From positions 2,170,001 to 2,234,000 of the forward strand of contig NZ_RKHQ01000001.1 in assembly GCF_003751805.1 (NCBI RefSeq): a stretch of 64,000 bases of DNA, written 5' to 3'. A model generated the notes under the pieces. It made no database searches. It saw only the letters and a list, made by a program, of their open reading frames with translations, and had not been told where the DNA came from. Shown here in pieces: positions 8,619-18,599 of the stretch. The translations under genes were made by a program, and so were the position numbers. The stretch comes from Salana multivorans. GTDB taxonomy: Bacteria > Actinomycetota > Actinomycetes > Actinomycetales > Beutenbergiaceae. Every line of letters starts with the position of its first letter. The first letter of the stretch is position 1.

Positions 8619-8635
8619 TCGTCCTCGACGTCTAG
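8602..8635. repeat. 17-bp tandem duplication spanning the dtd stop codon
   Basis: The sequence TCGTCCTCGACGTCTAG occurs twice head to tail (8602-8618 and 8619-8635). The first copy ends the dtd gene; the second is outside it. The change is silent for the protein because translation stops in copy one. Confidence 0.9.
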
Positions 8636-8652
8636 TCGGCCGGGGTCGGCGG

Positions 8653-9066
8653 TCAGCCGGCGTCGGGCCCCGGGTAGGCCGAGGTGTCCATGAAGAACGG
8701 CTCCCAGACGATCCCGTCGAGGTCGCGGAACGAGCGCGTGTACATGAAGCCGAGGTCCTCGGTCGGTCGGGCGGCGCTGCCGCCGGCGGCGACGACCCTC
8801 TCGAACAGCTCGTCGACCGCCTCGCGGCTGGCCAGGTCGAAGGCGAACATGCCGATGGTGGTCGCCCGCGGGTCGGCCGGCGCGGAGCCCTCGGGCAGGA
8901 ACCGGGCGAACGACGACGGCTCGTGCAGCATGACCGCGACCTCGTCGGTGAAGACGAGGCACGCGACGTCCTCGGCGGAGTAGTCGGGGTTGAAGGAGTA
9001 GCCGAGCGACGTCCAGAACTCGCGCGTGGCCGCGATGTCGACGATCGGGAAGTTGGGGAAGAACAT
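8653..9066 (-). CDS. VOC (glyoxalase/bleomycin-resistance fold) protein
   Basis: Protein of 137 residues beginning MFFPNFPIVDIAATREFWTSLGY, the usual start of the vicinal-oxygen-chelate fold, and containing the closing block FRDLDGIVWEPFFMD typical of extradiol-dioxygenase/PhnB-like members. The ATG at 9066 is chosen because AGGAGAG lies about 7 bp upstream; an in-frame ATG 63 bp earlier has no such signal. Metal ligands are not clearly complete, so a catalytic role is uncertain. It faces dtd convergently. Confidence 0.85.
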   Translation of the reverse strand: MFFPNFPIVDIAATREFWTSLGYSFNPDYSAEDVACLVFTDEVAVMLHEPSSFARFLPEGSAPADPRATTIGMFAFDLASREAVDELFERVVAAGGSAARPTEDLGFMYTRSFRDLDGIVWEPFFMDTSAYPGPDAG

Positions 9067-9151
9067 GGGCGTCTCTCCTGGTCGGGATCGGGTGGTGCGG
9101 GGTTGACCCCGCGCCGGAGGAGAACTCATCGGTCCGGCGCGAGGTCGACCG

Positions 9152-9951
9152 TCACATCTTGCGCGAGTAGCTGCGGACCGCGAGCGGCGCGAAGATCGCG
9201 ATGACGACGGCGCACCCGACCAGCGCCCACACGACCGCCGGCCCGACGGTGAAGGAGTTCGCGAGGTCGCGCACGGCCGTCACGATGTGCGAGACCGGGT
9301 TGACCCGGACGAACGCCGCGAGCCAGTGCGGCAGCGACTCGACCGGGACGAAGGCGTTCGACAGGAACGTGAGCGGGAACAGGATGACCATCGAGATGCC
9401 CTGGACGCTCGTGGCCGAGCGCGCGATGGTGCCGACCCAGGCGAAGATCCAGGCGAGCGACCAGCCGGAGAAGACGACGAGCAGGATCGCGCAGGCGACC
9501 CCGCCGATGCCGCCGCCCGGTCGGTAGCCCATCGCGATGCCCGTCGCGAACGTGAGGACCGCCGCGATGAGGTAGCGGGCCAGGTCGGCGATCATGGGCC
9601 CGACGATGGGGGCGACGCGGGCGATCGGCAGGGACTTGAACCGGTCGAACACGCCCTTGTCCATGTCCTCGCGGAGCTTGACCCCGGTGGCCATCGACGT
9701 CGTCAGGGCGGTCTGGGCGAGGATGCCGGGGATGAGCAGCGGCAGGTAGGCGGCGACGCCGCCGGAGATCGCGCCGCCGAAGATGTAGGCGAACATCGCC
9801 GTGAACAGCAGCGGCTGCACGATCACGTCGATCATCTGCTCGGGCTTGCGGAGCATCATCCGCAGCGCGCGGTGGGCGAGCGCGCCGACTTGGCGGAACG
9901 CGTCGGGCAGCGCGACGTGGGACGTGACGCGGGGGAGGGTCGCGGTGGTCA

Positions 9952-9952
<1 letters not shown>
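9152..9952 (-). CDS. ABC-2 type exporter permease, DrrB-like
   Basis: Membrane partner of the adjacent ATPase, 266 residues with six hydrophobic segments. It carries the daunorubicin-resistance permease pattern: RMMLRKPEQMIDVIVQPLLF at the first helix, MATGVKLREDMDKGVFDRFK in the first cytoplasmic loop, and LSNAFVPVESLPHWL before the last helix pair. The start overlaps the ATPase stop (GTGATG; either the GTG at 9955 or the ATG at 9952 could be used, the latter adopted). Exports lipophilic drugs or lipids in characterised relatives; the substrate here is unknown. Confidence 0.92.
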
Positions 9953-10965
<1,013 letters not shown>

Positions 10966-10985
10966 GGGGAAGAGCATCGCGTCTC

Positions 10986-11015
10986 TATCGAGATCTGTCA
11001 ACGATGTATCGCGAT
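10986..11015 (-). promoter_or_regulatory. Operator-like direct repeat before the DrrAB operon
   Basis: TATCGAGAT (10986-10994) and TATCGCGAT (11007-11015) lie 21 bp apart, two helical turns, on the same face of the helix. Read on the minus strand, a TTGACA hexamer (10996-11001) falls between them. The site is 20-50 bp upstream of the DrrA start. The regulator is not in the window. Confidence 0.4.
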
Positions 11016-11088
11016 GGAGTTTCAACGGTCTCCTGTCTCACCATCACGCCTGGGGCGAACACGGGCACACCGGCGGGGTTCGCGCGGT

Positions 11089-11094
11089 TAGCCT
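11089..11094 (+). promoter_or_regulatory. Candidate -10 element (TAGCCT) for clpC
   Basis: TAGCCT on the clpC strand would give a leader of about 55 nt that ends with AAAGAAGG shortly before the ATG. No clear CtsR or ClgR box was recognised by eye. Confidence 0.35.
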
Positions 11095-11154
11095 GGGTGA
11101 ACGCCGCCCGCGGGACGCCTCTGCGACCCGTCGTAGCCGGAAAGAAGGTGCGCC

Positions 11155-13731
11155 ATGTTCGAGAGATTCACCGACCGGGCCCGCCGTGTCGTCGTCCTGG
11201 CCCAGGACGAGGCGCGCATGCTCAACCACAACTACATCGGCACCGAGCACATCCTGCTCGGCCTCATCCACGAGGGCGAGGGCGTCGCAGCGAAGGCGCT
11301 GGAGTCGCTCGGGATCTCGCTCGATGTGGTGCGTCAGCAGGTCGTCGACATCATCGGGGAGGGCCAGCAGGCGCCCACGGGTCACATCCCGTTCACCCCG
11401 CGCGCCAAGAAGGTGCTCGAGCTGTCCCTGCGCGAGGCGCTGCAGCTCGGCCACAACCACATCGGCACCGAGCACATCCTGCTCGGCCTCATCCGCGAGG
11501 GCGAGGGCGTCGCCGCCCAGGTGCTCGGCAACCTCGGCGCCGACCTCGGTCGCGTGCGCCAGCAGGTGCTCCAGCTCCTCCAGGGCCAGCCCGGCGGCGG
11601 TAAGGAGACGGTGTCGGCCGGCGGTCCGCAGGAGGGCACGCCGTCCGGCTCGGCCGTCCTCGACCAGTTCGGGCGCAACCTCACGCAGCTCGCCCGCGAG
11701 AACCGGCTCGACCCGGTGATCGGGCGTGAGCGCGAGACCGAGCGCGTCATGCAGGTGCTCTCCCGCCGCACCAAGAACAACCCGGTGCTCGTGGGCGAGC
11801 CCGGCGTCGGCAAGACCGCCGTCGTCGAGGGGCTCGCGCAGGACATCGTGCGCGGCACGGTCCCCGAGACGCTCAAGGACAAGCAGCTCTACACGCTCGA
11901 CCTCGGCGCGCTCGTCGCCGGCTCGCGCTACCGCGGTGACTTCGAGGAGCGCCTGAAGAAGGTGCTCAAGGAGATCCGCACGCGCGGCGACATCATCCTG
12001 TTCATCGACGAGATCCACACGCTCGTCGGGGCGGGGGCCGCGGAGGGCGCGATCGACGCCGCGAGCATCCTCAAGCCGATGCTCGCGCGCGGCGAGCTCC
12101 AGACCATCGGCGCCACGACGCTCGACGAGTACCGCAAGTACGTCGAGAAGGACCCGGCGCTCGAGCGCCGCTTCCAGCCGATCACGGTGAACGAGCCGAC
12201 GCTCGCGCACGCCATCGAGATCCTCAAGGGTGTCCGCGACCGGTACGAGGCGCACCACCGCGTCACGATCACGGACGGCGCGCTCGTCGCCGCCGCGACG
12301 CTGGCCGACCGCTACGTCAACGACCGCTTCCTCCCCGACAAGGCGATCGACCTGGTCGACGAGGCCGGCGCGCGCCTGCGGATCCGTCGGATGACGGCGC
12401 CGCCGGAGCTGCGCGAGCTGGACGAGCGGATCGCCGAGGCGCGACGCGCCAAGGAGTCGGCGATCGACGACCAGGACTTCGAGAAGGCCGCCCGCCTGCG
12501 CGACGACGAGAAGAACCTCACGCAGGAGCGGCTGGAGAAGGAGAAGGCCTGGAAGTCGGGCGACATGGACACGGTCGCCACGGTGGACGAGGACCTGATC
12601 GCCGAGGTGCTCGCCGTCGCGACCGGCATCCCGGTGTTCAAGCTGACCGAGGAGGAGTCCTCGCGCCTGCTCCGGATGGAGGACGCGCTGCACGAGCGCA
12701 TCGTCGGCCAGAAGGACGCCGTCAAGGCGCTCTCGCAGGCGATCCGCCGCACGCGCGCCGGGCTCAAGGACCCCAAGCGCCCCGGTGGCTCGTTCATCTT
12801 CGCCGGGCCGACCGGCGTCGGGAAGACCGAGCTGGCCAAGGCGCTCGCCGAGTTCCTGTTCGGGGACGAGGACGCGCTCATCCAGCTCGACATGTCCGAG
12901 TACGGCGAGAAGCACACCGTCTCGCGGCTCTTCGGCTCCCCGCCGGGATACGTCGGCTACGAGGAGGGCGGGCAGCTCACCGAGAAGGTGCGGCGCCGGC
13001 CGTTCTCCGTCGTGCTGTTCGACGAGGTGGAGAAGGCGCACGCCGACATCTTCAACTCGCTGCTGCAGATCCTGGAGGAGGGCAAGCTCACCGACTCCCA
13101 GGGCCGCGTCGTCGACTTCAAGAACACGATCATCATCATGACGACGAACCTCGGCACCCGGGACATCGCCAAGGGCGTGCAGACCGGGTTCCAGGCCGGC
13201 GGCGACCTCTCGACCGACTACGAGCGGATGAAGTCGAAGGTCAACGACGAGCTCAAGCAGCACTTCCGGCCCGAGTTCCTCAACCGCGTCGACGACGTGG
13301 TCGTGTTCCCGCAGCTCTCGCGCGACGAGATCTTCCAGATCGTCGACCTGCTGGTCGCGCGCCTGGACAAGCGGCTCGCCGACCGCGACATGACGATCGA
13401 GCTGAGCGAGGCGGCCAAGACGCTGCTCGCCGACCGCGGGTACGACCCCGTGCTCGGGGCCCGGCCGCTGCGCCGCGCGCTCCAGCGCGAGATCGAGGAC
13501 GCGCTCAGCGAGAAGATCCTGTTCGGCGAGCTCCGCTCGGGCCAGAAGGTCCTGGTGGACGCCCGCGGCGAGGGGCTGCTCGGGGAGTTCACGTTCGTCG
13601 GCGTCGACCGCGACGACCCGCGTCTGGACTCCTCCGCGATCGGCGAGCCCGAGGTGGTCGTCGTCGGCGCGACGGTGGCCGACGCCCCGGCGACGCCCGT
13701 CGAGGACGCGCCGAGCCCGTCCGAGGGCTGA
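11155..13731 (+). CDS. clpC: ATP-dependent Clp protease ATPase subunit ClpC
   Basis: AAA+ unfoldase of 858 residues that feeds substrates to ClpP. Domains in order: two N-domain repeats (each with [15 protein letters not shown]-like sequence, residues 1-140); first AAA module with Walker A GEPGVGKT at 214-221; UVR/M-domain around residues 437-455 ([17 protein letters not shown]); second AAA module with GPTGVGKT at 551-558; and a C-terminal D2-small domain with [15 protein letters not shown]. The full length and motif set are typical of actinobacterial ClpC. AAAGAAGG precedes the ATG. It is monocistronic, ending in a perfect 20-bp hairpin. Confidence 0.98.
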   Translation: MFERFTDRARRVVVLAQDEARMLNHNYIGTEHILLGLIHEGEGVAAKALESLGISLDVVRQQVVDIIGEGQQAPTGHIPFTPRAKKVLELSLREALQLGHNHIGTEHILLGLIREGEGVAAQVLGNLGADLGRVRQQVLQLLQGQPGGGKETVSAGGPQEGTPSGSAVLDQFGRNLTQLARENRLDPVIGRERETERVMQVLSRRTKNNPVLVGEPGVGKTAVVEGLAQDIVRGTVPETLKDKQLYTLDLGALVAGSRYRGDFEERLKKVLKEIRTRGDIILFIDEIHTLVGAGAAEGAIDAASILKPMLARGELQTIGATTLDEYRKYVEKDPALERRFQPITVNEPTLAHAIEILKGVRDRYEAHHRVTITDGALVAAATLADRYVNDRFLPDKAIDLVDEAGARLRIRRMTAPPELRELDERIAEARRAKESAIDDQDFEKAARLRDDEKNLTQERLEKEKAWKSGDMDTVATVDEDLIAEVLAVATGIPVFKLTEEESSRLLRMEDALHERIVGQKDAVKALSQAIRRTRAGLKDPKRPGGSFIFAGPTGVGKTELAKALAEFLFGDEDALIQLDMSEYGEKHTVSRLFGSPPGYVGYEEGGQLTEKVRRRPFSVVLFDEVEKAHADIFNSLLQILEEGKLTDSQGRVVDFKNTIIIMTTNLGTRDIAKGVQTGFQAGGDLSTDYERMKSKVNDELKQHFRPEFLNRVDDVVVFPQLSRDEIFQIVDLLVARLDKRLADRDMTIELSEAAKTLLADRGYDPVLGARPLRRALQREIEDALSEKILFGELRSGQKVLVDARGEGLLGEFTFVGVDRDDPRLDSSAIGEPEVVVVGATVADAPATPVEDAPSPSEG

Positions 13732-13737
13732 CCCGGT

Positions 13738-13779
13738 CGACGACGGCCGCCGCACCGATCGGTGCGGCGGCCGTCGTCG
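13738..13779 (+). terminator. Hairpin terminator after clpC
   Basis: Perfect 20-bp inverted repeat (arms 13738-13757 and 13760-13779) only 6 bp after the clpC stop, without a T-run, as is common in high-GC actinobacteria. Confidence 0.75.
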
Positions 13780-13874
13780 TGTCCGGGGGCTCCCGCCGGG
13801 CGCGCCCGTGAGCCGACGCAGAACCTTCACACGGCCGGGGTCGCTCGGGGATGTCGCGCGGGCGCGGATCGGGG

Positions 13875-13905
13875 TACGCTGGTCACACAGGTCGAATCGA
13901 TTCGA
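13875..13905 (+). promoter_or_regulatory. Promoter with 14-bp palindromic operator before the MATE gene
   Basis: A TACGCT -10 element (13875-13880) is followed by the perfect palindrome TCGAATCGATTCGA (13892-13905), which would lie at about +5 to +19 of the transcript. Such a position fits repressor binding. The spacing differs from an actinobacterial LexA box, so a dedicated regulator is more likely. No regulator gene is adjacent. Confidence 0.45.
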
Positions 13906-13990
13906 GTCCGGCATGCGACGTCGATCGGCACCTGTCCCCGATCCCGACGACTCCTCGTTCCACCTCTTTGCTCCATCGGAGGCTGTGCCC

Positions 13991-15661
13991 GTGTCCAGGG
14001 CCCTGACCAGCGGATCCCCGCTCAAGCTCATCGTTCGTTTCGCAGTGCCGATGTTCATCGGCCTGCTCTTCCAGCAGCTCTACCAGTTCGTCGACGCCCT
14101 CGTGGTCGGTCGCGTGCTCGGGATGGACGCCCTCGCCTCGGTCGGCGCCAGCGGCGGCATCACGTTCCTGCTCCTCGGCTTCACCATGGGGATGGCGAAC
14201 GGTTTCGCCATCCCGGTGGCGCGCGCGTTCGGCGCGGGCGACGCGGCCGGGCTGCGCCGGGCCGTCGCGGTCGGCGCGATCCTCTCGGCCGGCATGGCGG
14301 TGCTGCTGACGGTCGGCGGCATCCCGCTCGCCCGTCACCTGCTCGTCCTGCTCCACACGCCGGCCGAGCTCCTGCCGCAGGCGACCACCTTCCTCACGGT
14401 CCTCCTCGCCGGCAGCCCGACCCTCGTGGCGTTCAACTACCTCTCGGGCATCATCCGGGCGCTCGGCGACTCCACGACCCCGCTCATCTTCCTCGCGATC
14501 TCGAGCCTGCTGAACGTCGGGCTCGTCGTGCTCCTCGTCGGCTGGGCCGACCTCGGGATCGGCGGTGCGGCGCTCGCGACGGTCGTCGCCCAGCTCGCCA
14601 CCGTCGTCGCCTGCCTCTGGCTCATCGCGCGGCGGATGCCGCAGCTTCGACCGCGGCACGAGGACTGGCGCCCGGCGCGGGCCGACGTCGTCGAGTCCGT
14701 GAGCATCGGCCTGCCGATGGGGTTCCAGATGTCGATCATCGCCGTCGGCACCCTCGTGCTGCAGTACGCGATCAACGGCCTCGGGGCCGGGGCGGTCGCC
14801 GCGTTCACGGCGGGCAGCCGCGTCGACGCGCTCGCGATGGCGCCGCTCCAGGCGCTCGGGATGGCGGTCGCGACCTACGTCGCGCAGAACCGCGGGGCCG
14901 CGGCGTGGTCGCGGATCCGCCGCGGGGTCTCCCAGACGGCGTGGCTCGGGGCGGGGGTCGCCGTCACGGTCGGCGCGGCCTGCATCCTGTGGGGCGACGC
15001 GATCATCGGCAGCTTCACGGCGACCGACGCGCACAGCGAGGAGATCATCCGCACGGCGCACACGCTGCTGCTCGTCAACGGAACGCTCTACTCCGTGCTG
15101 GCCCTCCTGTTCATCTTCCGCTCGGCGCTCCAGGGCCTCGGTCGCAGCGGCATCCCGACGTTCTCCGGCGTCATGGAGCTGCTCCTGCGCTCGGCGGCCG
15201 CGCTGCTGCTGGTCGACACGCTCGGGTTCCTCGGGGCCGTGCTCGCCGCGCCGATGGCGTGGGTTGGCGCGCTCGTCCCGCTGTGGTGGTCGTGGGAGCT
15301 GCGGCGTCGTGAGATGGGTCTCGTCGCCGACGGGCTCCCGTCGCCGCGCGAGGCGGCCGAGTGCCGACGGTCGGGTCGCCTGGCGCCGACCCGCGCCCGG
15401 GTCAGGGCCGGGGTCCGCGCCGGCATGACCGCCGGCGCGACCGTGCGGGCGCGCGTGCGCCACCGCGCGGACGAACGGGCCCGCGTGCGCCAGTGCGGGA
15501 TCTCCTCGGCGGCCGCGCTGCGCGCCGGCGCGGAGTCGGCCGTGGCGCTCGCGTCGGGCTCGGCGGCGGCGCTGCCTCCCCGGGGCACGCTGGCCCTGCC
15601 GGTCGAGACCGGTAAGGTCCCTGGGCGTGAGCACACTTCCGCCGCTGCCCGGCTCTCCTGA
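13991..15661 (+). CDS. MATE family efflux transporter with Arg-rich tail
   Basis: Multidrug/toxin extrusion-type transporter with twelve hydrophobic helices. It starts KLIVRFAVPMFIGLLFQQLYQ and has the typical ALGMAVATYVAQNRGA segment at the start of the second half. GTG 13991 is chosen because GGAGG lies 7 bp upstream; frames extending to 13808 lack a convincing site. The normal MATE core ends near residue 450; about 100 further residues are rich in Arg/Ala (TRARVRAGVRAGM, VRARVRHRADERARVRQ) and overlap the next gene by 35 bp. The tail may be a degenerate 3' extension. Substrate unknown, probably cation-coupled export. Confidence 0.9.
   Translation: MSRALTSGSPLKLIVRFAVPMFIGLLFQQLYQFVDALVVGRVLGMDALASVGASGGITFLLLGFTMGMANGFAIPVARAFGAGDAAGLRRAVAVGAILSAGMAVLLTVGGIPLARHLLVLLHTPAELLPQATTFLTVLLAGSPTLVAFNYLSGIIRALGDSTTPLIFLAISSLLNVGLVVLLVGWADLGIGGAALATVVAQLATVVACLWLIARRMPQLRPRHEDWRPARADVVESVSIGLPMGFQMSIIAVGTLVLQYAINGLGAGAVAAFTAGSRVDALAMAPLQALGMAVATYVAQNRGAAAWSRIRRGVSQTAWLGAGVAVTVGAACILWGDAIIGSFTATDAHSEEIIRTAHTLLLVNGTLYSVLALLFIFRSALQGLGRSGIPTFSGVMELLLRSAAALLLVDTLGFLGAVLAAPMAWVGALVPLWWSWELRRREMGLVADGLPSPREAAECRRSGRLAPTRARVRAGVRAGMTAGATVRARVRHRADERARVRQCGISSAAALRAGAESAVALASGSAAALPPRGTLALPVETGKVPGREHTSAAARLS
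15613..15618 (+). promoter_or_regulatory. Leaderless -10 element (TAAGGT) inside the 3' end of the MATE gene
   Basis: TAAGGT ends 8 nt before the GTG at 15627 while still within the MATE reading frame, so the downstream gene probably has its own promoter. Confidence 0.5.
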
Positions 15662-16265
15662 TCCGACCACGCCGCCGGTCGGCGCCACGCCGCCCGCCGG
15701 CCCCGCGCCGGCCGGTCCCGGTGGGGCGCCCGGCTACGGGACGCCCGCGTACGGTGCCCCGGCCTCCGGGGCGCCCGCGCCGGGGTACGGCCCGTCGGAG
15801 GCGGGAGCGCCGGCCTACGGCGTCGCGCCCGCGGCGTCCGCGTACGGGATGCCCGGGCTGCCGGTCGTCCCCGCGTCCGACGCCCAGCCGACGGCGTTCA
15901 TCGACCTCACGGTGCAGGGCAACCGGTTCACCTCGAACATGGTGCCGCCGTTCGTGATGGTGAACGGCCGCCCCCTCGTGAGCGAGTACGGCTACCGTCG
16001 CGTGCCGGTGCCCGCCGGCCCGGTCCGGATCGACGTCGAGTGCCGGTGGACCCGCACGTTCGGCCAGGCCTCGATGATGCTCGACCTCGCGCCGGGTCAG
16101 GCCGTTCCGGTGTTCTACGCGGCGCCGGTCTCGGTGTTTCAGAAGGGGCGGATCGGGCACGAGAAGCAGAGTCGCGCCGGGACGTGGTGGCTGCTCGGCA
16201 TCGTCGGCGCCGCGATCCTCCTCCCGCTGCTGTTCGGGATCATCGCGGCGATCGCCACGAGCTGA
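15627..16265 (+). CDS. Membrane-anchored protein with Pro/Gly/Ala-rich N-terminus
   Basis: Protein of 212 residues in three parts: a disordered N-terminus with repeated GYG/AYG motifs (residues 15-75), a soluble beta-rich domain (about 88-165, PTAFIDLTVQGNRFTSN onward), and one C-terminal hydrophobic helix (WWLLGIVGAAILLPLLFGII). I do not recognise the central domain with confidence; the topology is of a tail-anchored or single-pass membrane protein. The GTG start is supported by a leaderless TAAGGT element. It ends directly against the convergent SUFU-like gene with no intergenic space. Confidence 0.75.
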   Translation: MSTLPPLPGSPDPTTPPVGATPPAGPAPAGPGGAPGYGTPAYGAPASGAPAPGYGPSEAGAPAYGVAPAASAYGMPGLPVVPASDAQPTAFIDLTVQGNRFTSNMVPPFVMVNGRPLVSEYGYRRVPVPAGPVRIDVECRWTRTFGQASMMLDLAPGQAVPVFYAAPVSVFQKGRIGHEKQSRAGTWWLLGIVGAAILLPLLFGIIAAIATS

Positions 16266-17267
16266 TCAGTCGGCGAGCGTGTAGCGGCCCGACGCGTCGT
16301 CGTAGCGCGCCGTCTGGCCCGGCCGGGCCACGAGCGTGAAGGGCTCGGTCCACGGGAAGCGTCGGACGTAGTCGGCCAGCGAGGTGACCTCGACGTTCGC
16401 CGCGTCGGCCGTGTACTCGGCGGTCTCGGCACCCGTGAACGAGCGGAACGACCCGTCCGGAGCAAGCTGCAGCCAGCGCGGCGGGTGCTGCGCGTGCAGC
16501 CGGGAGAGCATGACGGGCATCCGGGAGCGCGCGTCGGTCGTGCCGGTGGCGCCGGCGTCGTTCACGGGGGTGGGCGGGCCGCCGACGGGGCTCGCGGCCC
16601 CGGTCGGCCGGGCGTTCCGGGCGTTCCGGGTGTTCTCCGCCCGGTTCCCCGCGCCCGTGACGGGGGCGCCGCCGGGGGCGGGCACGGTGCTGGTTCGCTG
16701 CACGTCGAGCAGCGCGTCGATCGACCCGGCCCGCGCCAGGAGGCCGGCCCAGCCCTCGGCCGCCATGACGGCCGCCTCGGGATCGGTGATCAGGCGGAGC
16801 GTCCGGACGTGGCCGACGAGCTCGCCGGCCGGGTTGCGGACCTCGTCGAAGGAGGCGCCCCAGCGCGAGGTGGTCGCCACGATGGCGGCGATCTGCGTCC
16901 CCGAGAGGAAGGGCGTGCCGTTGCGCCACGGCGTGTCCACGGGTGGGACACGGCGCCGGGTCGCGACGTCGTTCGCGACGATCCGCAGCGCGACGAGCGC
17001 TGCGCCCTCCTGACCGGGGGGCACCTCGACGGCCAGCTCGACCGGGAGGGCGCCGTCGACGGGCAGCCGCCCGACGCCGGCGGTCATCACCGTGACCGGG
17101 CCGCCCTCGTCCTGGTCGGGCGGCGTCTTGGCCACCACCATGACGGAGCCGCCGATCTTCTCGGTGAGCACGCGCGGCGTGACCCCGAACGCGTTCCACA
17201 CGTGGAGCGGGAAGGACTCGTCGGGCTCAGCGAGGGGGAGGGCCGGGGCGCCACCGTCGTCGGTCAT
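16266..17267 (-). CDS. Suppressor-of-fused-like (SUFU) domain protein
   Basis: Soluble protein of 333 residues. The first 180 residues ([20 protein letters not shown], then [20 protein letters not shown]) resemble the bacterial SUFU domain, found in many actinobacterial cytosolic proteins of unclear role, sometimes as immunity proteins of polymorphic toxin systems. A Pro/Ala/Asn-rich linker (about 185-245) leads to a second small domain ending [16 protein letters not shown] 17267 is supported by a leaderless TAGGGT element 6 nt upstream. No toxin gene is adjacent. The domain assignment is moderate. Confidence 0.55.
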   Translation of the reverse strand: MTDDGGAPALPLAEPDESFPLHVWNAFGVTPRVLTEKIGGSVMVVAKTPPDQDEGGPVTVMTAGVGRLPVDGALPVELAVEVPPGQEGAALVALRIVANDVATRRRVPPVDTPWRNGTPFLSGTQIAAIVATTSRWGASFDEVRNPAGELVGHVRTLRLITDPEAAVMAAEGWAGLLARAGSIDALLDVQRTSTVPAPGGAPVTGAGNRAENTRNARNARPTGAASPVGGPPTPVNDAGATGTTDARSRMPVMLSRLHAQHPPRWLQLAPDGSFRSFTGAETAEYTADAANVEVTSLADYVRRFPWTEPFTLVARPGQTARYDDASGRYTLAD

Positions 17268-17273
17268 CCCCCG

Positions 17274-17279
17274 ACCCTA
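17274..17279 (-). promoter_or_regulatory. Leaderless -10 element (TAGGGT) for the SUFU-like gene
   Basis: On the minus strand TAGGGT ends 6 nt before the ATG at 17267. It sits close to the divergent uxuA promoter, so the 62-bp gap carries both promoters. Confidence 0.5.
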
Positions 17280-17313
17280 GGGGCACGGCTCGGCGGAGGG
17301 GCTGCCCGGACCG

Positions 17314-17325
17314 CTTGTATACTAG
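17314..17325 (+). promoter_or_regulatory. uxuA promoter/operator CTTGTATACTAG
   Basis: The 12-mer CTTGTATACTAG contains TATACT (17318-17323), a near-ideal -10 hexamer that ends 6 nt before the uxuA ATG, and the GTATAC palindrome (17317-17322), a core often seen in operators of hexuronate-type GntR/FCD regulators. The identical 12-mer stands before manD at 23566. Binding there would block transcription start (inference). Confidence 0.6.
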
Positions 17326-17329
17326 ACGG

Positions 17330-18532
17330 ATGGAGCACACCTGGCGCTGGTTCGGCCCCGAGGATCCCGTCCGGCTGAGCGACATCCGACAGGCGGGCGC
17401 CACCGGCGTCGTCACCGCCCTGCACCACGTCCCCAACGGTGAGGTGTGGGAGGTTGCCGAGATCCAGCGTCGCAAGGACCAGATCGAGGCGGCGGGGCTC
17501 ACGTGGTCGGTCGTCGAGTCGATCCCGGTCCACGAGGACATCAAGCGTGGTCTGCCGACCCGGGACCGCTATCTCGAGCGCTACGCGCAGTCCGTGCGCA
17601 ACCTCGCGGCGTGCGGCATCGACGTCGTCTGCTACAACGTCATGCCGGTCCTCGACTGGACCCGCACCGACCTCGCCTACCCGCTGCCGGACGGGGCGTG
17701 GGCGCTCCGCTTCGACCACGTCGCGTTCGCGGCGTTCGACCTGTTCATCCTCCAGCGTCCCGGCGCCCGCGAGGAGCACGACGAGGCGGACGTCGCCGCC
17801 GCGCGGGCGTACCACGAGGCGCTGGGGGAGGGCGAGCGCGAGCGCCTGGTCGCGTCGATCATCGCGGGACTGCCCGGGACCGAGGAGCACTACACGCTCG
17901 ACACCATCCGCGAGCGGGTCGCCGGCTACGACGGGATCGACCGCGACGCGCTGCGTGAGAACGTCGCCGTGTTCCTCCGGCACGTCGTCCCGGTCGCCGA
18001 GGGGGTCGGCGTGCGGATGGCCGCCCACCCCGACGACCCGCCCCGGCCGCTGCTCGGCCTGCCGCGCGTCCTCTCGACCCTCGCGGACGCTCGCTGGTGG
18101 CTCGACGTCGTCGACGTCCCAGCCAACGGGCTGACGTTCTGCACGGGGTCCTACGGGGTGCGGCCAGACAACGACCTCGTCGCGATGGTCCGCGAGCTCG
18201 CGCCGCGCCTCCACTTCGTGCACCTGCGCTCGACCCGTCGCGAGGCCGATCCGCGCTCGTTCCACGAGAGCTACCACCTCGGGTCCGCCGTCGGCGCCGA
18301 CGTCGACATGGTCGGCGTCGTCCGCGAGATCGTCCGCGAGGAGCGCCGCCGTCGGGAGGTCGGCCTCACGGGGCCGCGGCACCGACTGCCGATGCGTCCC
18401 GACCACGGCCACCAGCTCCTGTACGACCAGGAGTCGGGGCGGCGCACCAACCCCGGGTACTCGCTGCTCGGGCGGATGAAGGGACTGGCGGAGCTGCGCG
18501 GCATCGAGGCGGCGGTCAACGCACTCGCGTAG
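17330..18532 (+). CDS. uxuA: Mannonate dehydratase UxuA
   Basis: Cytosolic metal-dependent enzyme of 400 residues converting D-mannonate to 2-keto-3-deoxygluconate in glucuronate catabolism. It begins [33 protein letters not shown], the well-conserved UxuA N-terminus, and includes [48 protein letters not shown] and [12 protein letters not shown], which hold the metal-binding residues of this TIM-barrel family. The ATG at 17330 is leaderless, 6 nt after TATACT. It stands alone on its strand, with no uxaC or uxuB beside it; a second, unrelated mannonate dehydratase lies 5 kb downstream. Confidence 0.95.
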   Translation: MEHTWRWFGPEDPVRLSDIRQAGATGVVTALHHVPNGEVWEVAEIQRRKDQIEAAGLTWSVVESIPVHEDIKRGLPTRDRYLERYAQSVRNLAACGIDVVCYNVMPVLDWTRTDLAYPLPDGAWALRFDHVAFAAFDLFILQRPGAREEHDEADVAAARAYHEALGEGERERLVASIIAGLPGTEEHYTLDTIRERVAGYDGIDRDALRENVAVFLRHVVPVAEGVGVRMAAHPDDPPRPLLGLPRVLSTLADARWWLDVVDVPANGLTFCTGSYGVRPDNDLVAMVRELAPRLHFVHLRSTRREADPRSFHESYHLGSAVGADVDMVGVVREIVREERRRREVGLTGPRHRLPMRPDHGHQLLYDQESGRRTNPGYSLLGRMKGLAELRGIEAAVNALA

Positions 18533-18599
18533 GCCGGCCACCGAGCGCCGCGAGCCCGGGCGAGCTGCACCTTCCGTTGCCGGACGGCGTCGTGGCTGG

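Noticed and set aside
13892-13905. LexA/SOS box
   Set aside because: The palindrome has a 4-bp centre between TCGAA arms; the actinobacterial LexA box needs a longer centre (TCGAAC-N4-GTTCGA).
11044-14058. Very long open frame antisense to clpC (about 1000 codons)
   Set aside because: A mirror of the highly biased GC-rich codon use of clpC; composition is Arg/Asp/Val/Glu-rich without domains, and clpC itself is unambiguous.
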